Source: Abiotrophia defectiva ATCC 49176 (GTDB lineage: Bacteria; Bacillota; Bacilli; Lactobacillales; Aerococcaceae). Taken from it: 64,000 bases of DNA. The DNA lies in the NCBI RefSeq assembly GCF_037041345.1, contig NZ_CP146287.1, positions 809,501 through 873,500 of the forward strand, read 5' to 3'. Each line of letters starts with the position of its first letter. Positions within the stretch are counted from its first letter, which is position 1. The position numbers and the translations under genes were made by a program. This document shows positions 60,834 to 64,000 of the stretch, one piece after another. The notes beneath the pieces are model-generated. The model did not search any database, was not told where the DNA came from, and worked only from the letters and a program-made list of their open reading frames with translations.

Positions 60834-62537
60834 ATGAAATTTTCAGAATTGGAGTATCAGAGACCTGATCTAGACCTTCTGAAAGAAGATTTTTTTAATC
60901 AAATTTCACTGATTGAAAAGGCAGAAGAGGCGGAAGTTGCCCTCAAAGCCACCAAACATATTCAAGAAATCCAAAATACTTTAGGGACCTTATCAACCTT
61001 GGTGAGCATCCGTAACAGCATCAATACCAAGGATAGCTTCTACGAAGAAGAAACAGCCTTCTGGGATGAGCACTTCCCAATTATTGGTGAATGGGATACG
61101 GCTTACTATCGGGCTGTCCTAGGCTCTAAGTGGCGGAGTGAATTAGAAAACTACCTACCAGAGACCTTCTTCCCAATGGCTGAGAACAGCCTCAAGGTCT
61201 TCAGTCCTGAGATTATTCCTTTGTTGCAACAAGAGAACAAGCTTAGCACCGAATACAGCAAGCTTCAAGCTTCTGCTGAGATTGAGTTCCAAGGTCAAAC
61301 CTACAACTTGCCAGGTATGGCTAAGTTTTCCCAAGATCCTGACCGGGAGGTCCGTCGTCAAGCTTCTGAACTAGTCAGTGCCTTCTACAATGAGCATGAA
61401 GCTGAATTTGATCGTATTTATGATCAATTAGTCAAGGTTCGCGACCAAATCGCTAAGACCTTAGGCTTCAAGGACTTCGTTGAAGTAGGTTACTTGCGTA
61501 TGAACCGCTTAGACTATAACCGTCAACAAGTAGAAGTTTATCGCCAAGAAATCTTGGAGCACGTGGTGCCTGTGGTAAACAAACTCTACCAACGTCAAGC
61601 AGATCGTTTAGGCTTAGAAAGCCTCAAGCCTTACGACTTGGAGTATAAATTCAAGACTGGTAATGCTATGCCTCAAGGGACGCCAGAAGAAATTTTGGCT
61701 GCTGGGGTTAAGATGTACCATGAACTTTCGCCAGAAACAGGTGAGTTTATTGACTTTATGGTTGATCGCGAGCTCTTAGACTTGGTAACCAAACCAGGTA
61801 AGGCTAGCGGGGGTTACTGTACCTACTTGCCAGATTATGAAGCACCCTTTATTTTCTCTAACTTCAATGGGACGGCTGCTGACGTCGATGTCTTGACCCA
61901 CGAAGCAGGGCACGCCTTCCAAGTCTTCCAATCCCGTTGGATCCAAACGCCAGAATGTGTCTGGCCAACCTTTGAATCTTGTGAGATTCACTCTATGTCC
62001 ATGGAATTCCTGGCTTGGCCTTGGATGGAACTCTTCTTCGGCTCACAAACCCTCAAATACAAATTTACCCATTTATCTGGTGGCTTAATCTTCTTGCCAT
62101 ATGGGGTTTTAGTGGACCACTTTCAACATGAAGTCTACGAACACCCTGAAATGACACCAGCTGAGCGCCGTGCGACATGGCGTCGTTTGGAGCGTCAATA
62201 TGTGCCTTGGAAAGAGTATGAAGCAGACTCCTTCTTAGATCGCGGAGGCTTCTGGTTCCGTCAGGGGCATATTTTCGCCAGCCCATTCTATTACATCGAC
62301 TATACCTTGGCTCAAGTCTGCGCCTTCCAATTCTGGAAACGAAGCCAGATTGACGATGACCCAAGTGTATGGACCGATTACCTCAATATTTGTCGGACCG
62401 GTGGGACCAAGTCCTTCCTTAAGATTGTGGCAGAAGCTAATCTTAAATCACCATTTGAACCAGGTAGCCTAGTAGAAACGGTGCAAGCCATTGAACAATA
62501 TCTAGACGATATTCCGGAATCAGCCTTCCAAGCCTAG
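60834..62537 (+). CDS. M3-family oligoendopeptidase (PepF-like)
   Basis: A 567-residue cytoplasmic zinc metallopeptidase that digests medium-length peptides. The zinc site is HEAGH at residues 356-360 (DVLTHEAGHAFQVF), with the third ligand Glu downstream in FESCEIHSMSMEF. LPDYEAPFIFSNFNGTAADV is the family segment just before it. Length and pattern fit the M3 oligoendopeptidase branch rather than the ~600-residue classic PepF, so I leave the symbol open. A TATAAT with a TGC extension is at 60796-60801, about 33 bases before the start. Expressed with or separately from the MATE gene that follows after 22 bases. Confidence 0.92.
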   Translation: MKFSELEYQRPDLDLLKEDFFNQISLIEKAEEAEVALKATKHIQEIQNTLGTLSTLVSIRNSINTKDSFYEEETAFWDEHFPIIGEWDTAYYRAVLGSKWRSELENYLPETFFPMAENSLKVFSPEIIPLLQQENKLSTEYSKLQASAEIEFQGQTYNLPGMAKFSQDPDREVRRQASELVSAFYNEHEAEFDRIYDQLVKVRDQIAKTLGFKDFVEVGYLRMNRLDYNRQQVEVYRQEILEHVVPVVNKLYQRQADRLGLESLKPYDLEYKFKTGNAMPQGTPEEILAAGVKMYHELSPETGEFIDFMVDRELLDLVTKPGKASGGYCTYLPDYEAPFIFSNFNGTAADVDVLTHEAGHAFQVFQSRWIQTPECVWPTFESCEIHSMSMEFLAWPWMELFFGSQTLKYKFTHLSGGLIFLPYGVLVDHFQHEVYEHPEMTPAERRATWRRLERQYVPWKEYEADSFLDRGGFWFRQGHIFASPFYYIDYTLAQVCAFQFWKRSQIDDDPSVWTDYLNICRTGGTKSFLKIVAEANLKSPFEPGSLVETVQAIEQYLDDIPESAFQA

Positions 62538-62559
62538 TCGCTAGAAAGGTGGTTCTCCA

Positions 62560-63921
62560 ATGGAACAATCGCAAGATCGGCAGATCAGTCGTCAGGTCCT
62601 TAACCTATCTTGGCCCATTTTACTTGAGGTCACCTTTACCTCCTTGTTCGGGATGGTTAATATGGTGGTCTTGGGCCAGTATGCGGGCGGACTCTATCCG
62701 GTCGATGTCAATGTAACGGCTGTGGGGCTGTCCAACCAACCTTTCTTCTTTATCCTTGCTGTCGTGCAGGCGCTAGGGGTAGGGGGGACAACCTTAATTG
62801 CCCGTGCCTATGGCGCTAGAGAGCTCCATCGACTGGGTCGTATTCTTAAGCACAACCTCATGTTGGGTTTGGCTTTATCGACCTTCTTTGTGGCCTCTGT
62901 CCTAATTTTCCAGAAAGCCATGATGGATTTTTTGGGAGCAGATGCCCTGACTCAAGAAGCAGGCTTAATCTACTATCGCTTGGTTATGATTGGCCTCTGG
63001 TTTAACTGTTTGGCAGCCCTCCTATCCTCATCTATTCGAGGGGTAGGGGAGACTCAAATCCCTATGCGGGTTAATGTCATAGCCAATGCCATTAATGTGA
63101 CCTTGGCCTTTAGTTTGGTAAATGGTTATTTTGGACTGCCAGAACTTGGCATTACAGGAGCGGGGATTGCTACCTTGGTGGCCAATGTCTGCTCGGGCTT
63201 GGGCTTGCTCTTTTACATTTCTAGTGGCCGGTCAGCCATCCAGGTTGATTGGTTCAAGGATTGGAAATTGGAAGCCAGCACCTTTGCTGCTATTTTCCGC
63301 TTTGGGATTCCGTCGGCGGGTGAACAAGTCCTGCTGCGTTCTAGTTTGATTCTTTATACTAAGATTGTGGCTTCACTGGGAACGGTCGTGATGGCAGCCC
63401 ATCAGATTGCCCTTAATATCTTATCCTTTTCCATTACACCTGGTATGGCCTTGGGGATTGCGGCCTCGACCTTAGTGGGCCAATCCTTAGGTGCGGGGGA
63501 TGTGGCCTTAGCTGATGCTTATGGCCGTAAGACAGCCAGATTCGGCCTCTACTTTGGCTTAGCCATGAGTGCCGTCTTCTTTCTAGGACGGGATGTCTTG
63601 GGCCAGATTTACACCCAACAAGCGGATGTTGTTAGCTTGGTCGCGATTCCACTTATCTGTATGGCGATTCTCACGCCTTTCCAATTGGTTCAATTAGTTC
63701 AAGTGGGGGCCTTGCGTGGGGTGGGGGATACCCTCTTTCCTATGCTGTCCACGGGCTTCTCGGTCTTCTGTATCCGGGTCTGCCTGTCCTATATCTTGGT
63801 CAACTATGCTAACTGGGGTTTGGCAGGTGCTTGGATAGCCGTAATTGGCGACCAAACCATTCGTTCCTTCCTCATTACCTGGCGCTATGGTCAGGGTAAA
63901 TGGAAAACGATTCAAGTCTAA
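62560..63921 (+). CDS. MATE-family efflux transporter
   Basis: A 453-residue membrane protein with twelve helices in two six-helix halves. Typical features are LSWPILLEVTFTSLFGMVNMVVLGQ at the start, the loop ALGVGGTTLIARAYGAR, SSIRGVGETQIPM in the first half and AASTLVGQSLGAGDVALADA plus GALRGVGDTLFPM in the second. Such proteins export cationic drugs or metabolites using sodium or proton gradients; the substrate here is unknown. GAAAGGTGGTTCTCCA precedes ATG. It lies 22 bases after the peptidase gene. Confidence 0.92.
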   Translation: MEQSQDRQISRQVLNLSWPILLEVTFTSLFGMVNMVVLGQYAGGLYPVDVNVTAVGLSNQPFFFILAVVQALGVGGTTLIARAYGARELHRLGRILKHNLMLGLALSTFFVASVLIFQKAMMDFLGADALTQEAGLIYYRLVMIGLWFNCLAALLSSSIRGVGETQIPMRVNVIANAINVTLAFSLVNGYFGLPELGITGAGIATLVANVCSGLGLLFYISSGRSAIQVDWFKDWKLEASTFAAIFRFGIPSAGEQVLLRSSLILYTKIVASLGTVVMAAHQIALNILSFSITPGMALGIAASTLVGQSLGAGDVALADAYGRKTARFGLYFGLAMSAVFFLGRDVLGQIYTQQADVVSLVAIPLICMAILTPFQLVQLVQVGALRGVGDTLFPMLSTGFSVFCIRVCLSYILVNYANWGLAGAWIAVIGDQTIRSFLITWRYGQGKWKTIQV

Positions 63922-63946
63922 TAATTAAGAGAAAGGGATGGCCACA

Positions 63947-64000
63947 ATGATTCGAGTTGGCACCATCGGGACCTCTCAGATTACAGAGCGCTTCTTAGAA
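63947..64000 (+). CDS. Gfo/Idh/MocA-family oxidoreductase, N-terminal fragment
   Basis: The first 18 codons of a gene cut by the window end: MIRVGTIGTSQITERFLE. This is the beta-alpha start of a Rossmann NAD(P) fold in the style of Gfo/Idh/MocA proteins (IGTSxIT). GAGAAAGGGATGGCCACA precedes the ATG at 63947; another in-frame ATG at 63938 sits too close to the ribosome site. Too little sequence to say more. Confidence 0.6.
   Translation, partial: MIRVGTIGTSQITERFLE

Overview
This window looks like a chromosomal segment of a low-to-moderate GC Firmicute in the order Lactobacillales. The evidence is gene order (rnhC/zapA/cvpA/mutS2/trxA, nudF-x-mtnN, ylbG-rsmD-coaD, rplU-prp-rpmA, mutS-mutL, ruvAB-queA), strong AAAGGAGG ribosome binding sites, TTGACA/TATAAT promoters, T-box leaders and a Prp-type N-terminal extension on L27. 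A member of the Aerococcaceae-like lineages (Abiotrophia, Aerococcus, Facklamia) is a guess from general protein character, not something the sequence proves.

Layout. 1-3.1 kb: tail of ackA, a streptococcal-type glucose/maltose PTS EIICB behind a cre-like site, and an EEP-fold hydrolase. 3.1-3.6 kb: an unusual array of five ~81 bp units, each carrying a long palindrome. 3.6-9.6 kb (minus strand): an operon of four diverged paralogous secreted proteins with its own promoter and terminator, a two-gene membrane-protein operon, and an xpaC-yaaN/telA pair. 9.8-13.0 kb: nudF, an acidic Tyr-rich membrane-tail protein, mtnN, tag, and rpsD with a structured leader. 13.0-20.6 kb: a disturbed region between rpsD and zapA. 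It holds an AT-rich two-subunit ABC exporter, a methyltransferase, rnhC, an AT-rich protein that fuses an RNase HIII-like N-terminal domain to membrane helices, a pseudogene copy of the rnhC 3' end, and an EamA transporter. Both flanks of rnhC exist as direct repeats (a 70 bp promoter module and a ~188 bp 3'-end/terminator block), which suggests a repeatedly used insertion spot.

20.7-35.1 kb: zapA-cvpA-mutS2, trxA, the complete F1Fo-ATPase operon atpBEFHAGDC (with a delta subunit whose N-terminal domain looks replaced), an MgtC-like protein, and T-box-controlled valS. 35.2-47.2 kb: folC, a cold-shock gene, radC, mreBCD, a MarR-controlled quaternary-amine ABC transporter with fused permease and binding protein, rplU-prp-rpmA behind an L21 leader, ftsW, ylbG, rsmD, coaD. 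47.3-64 kb: ymdB, a long repair operon mutS-mutL-msrB-ruvA-ruvB-queA, an HxlR regulator with a small membrane protein, gnd, T-box-controlled argS, ogt, a PepF-like peptidase, a MATE exporter and the start of a Gfo/Idh/MocA oxidoreductase.

Most of the window is ordinary housekeeping. The parts that deserve a closer look are the palindromic array next to the secreted-paralog operon (3.1-6.3 kb), the rnhC insertion region (13-19.7 kb), and atpH. No tRNA, rRNA, CRISPR array, transposase or integrase was seen. All family assignments come from reading the sequence by eye; no database search was run.
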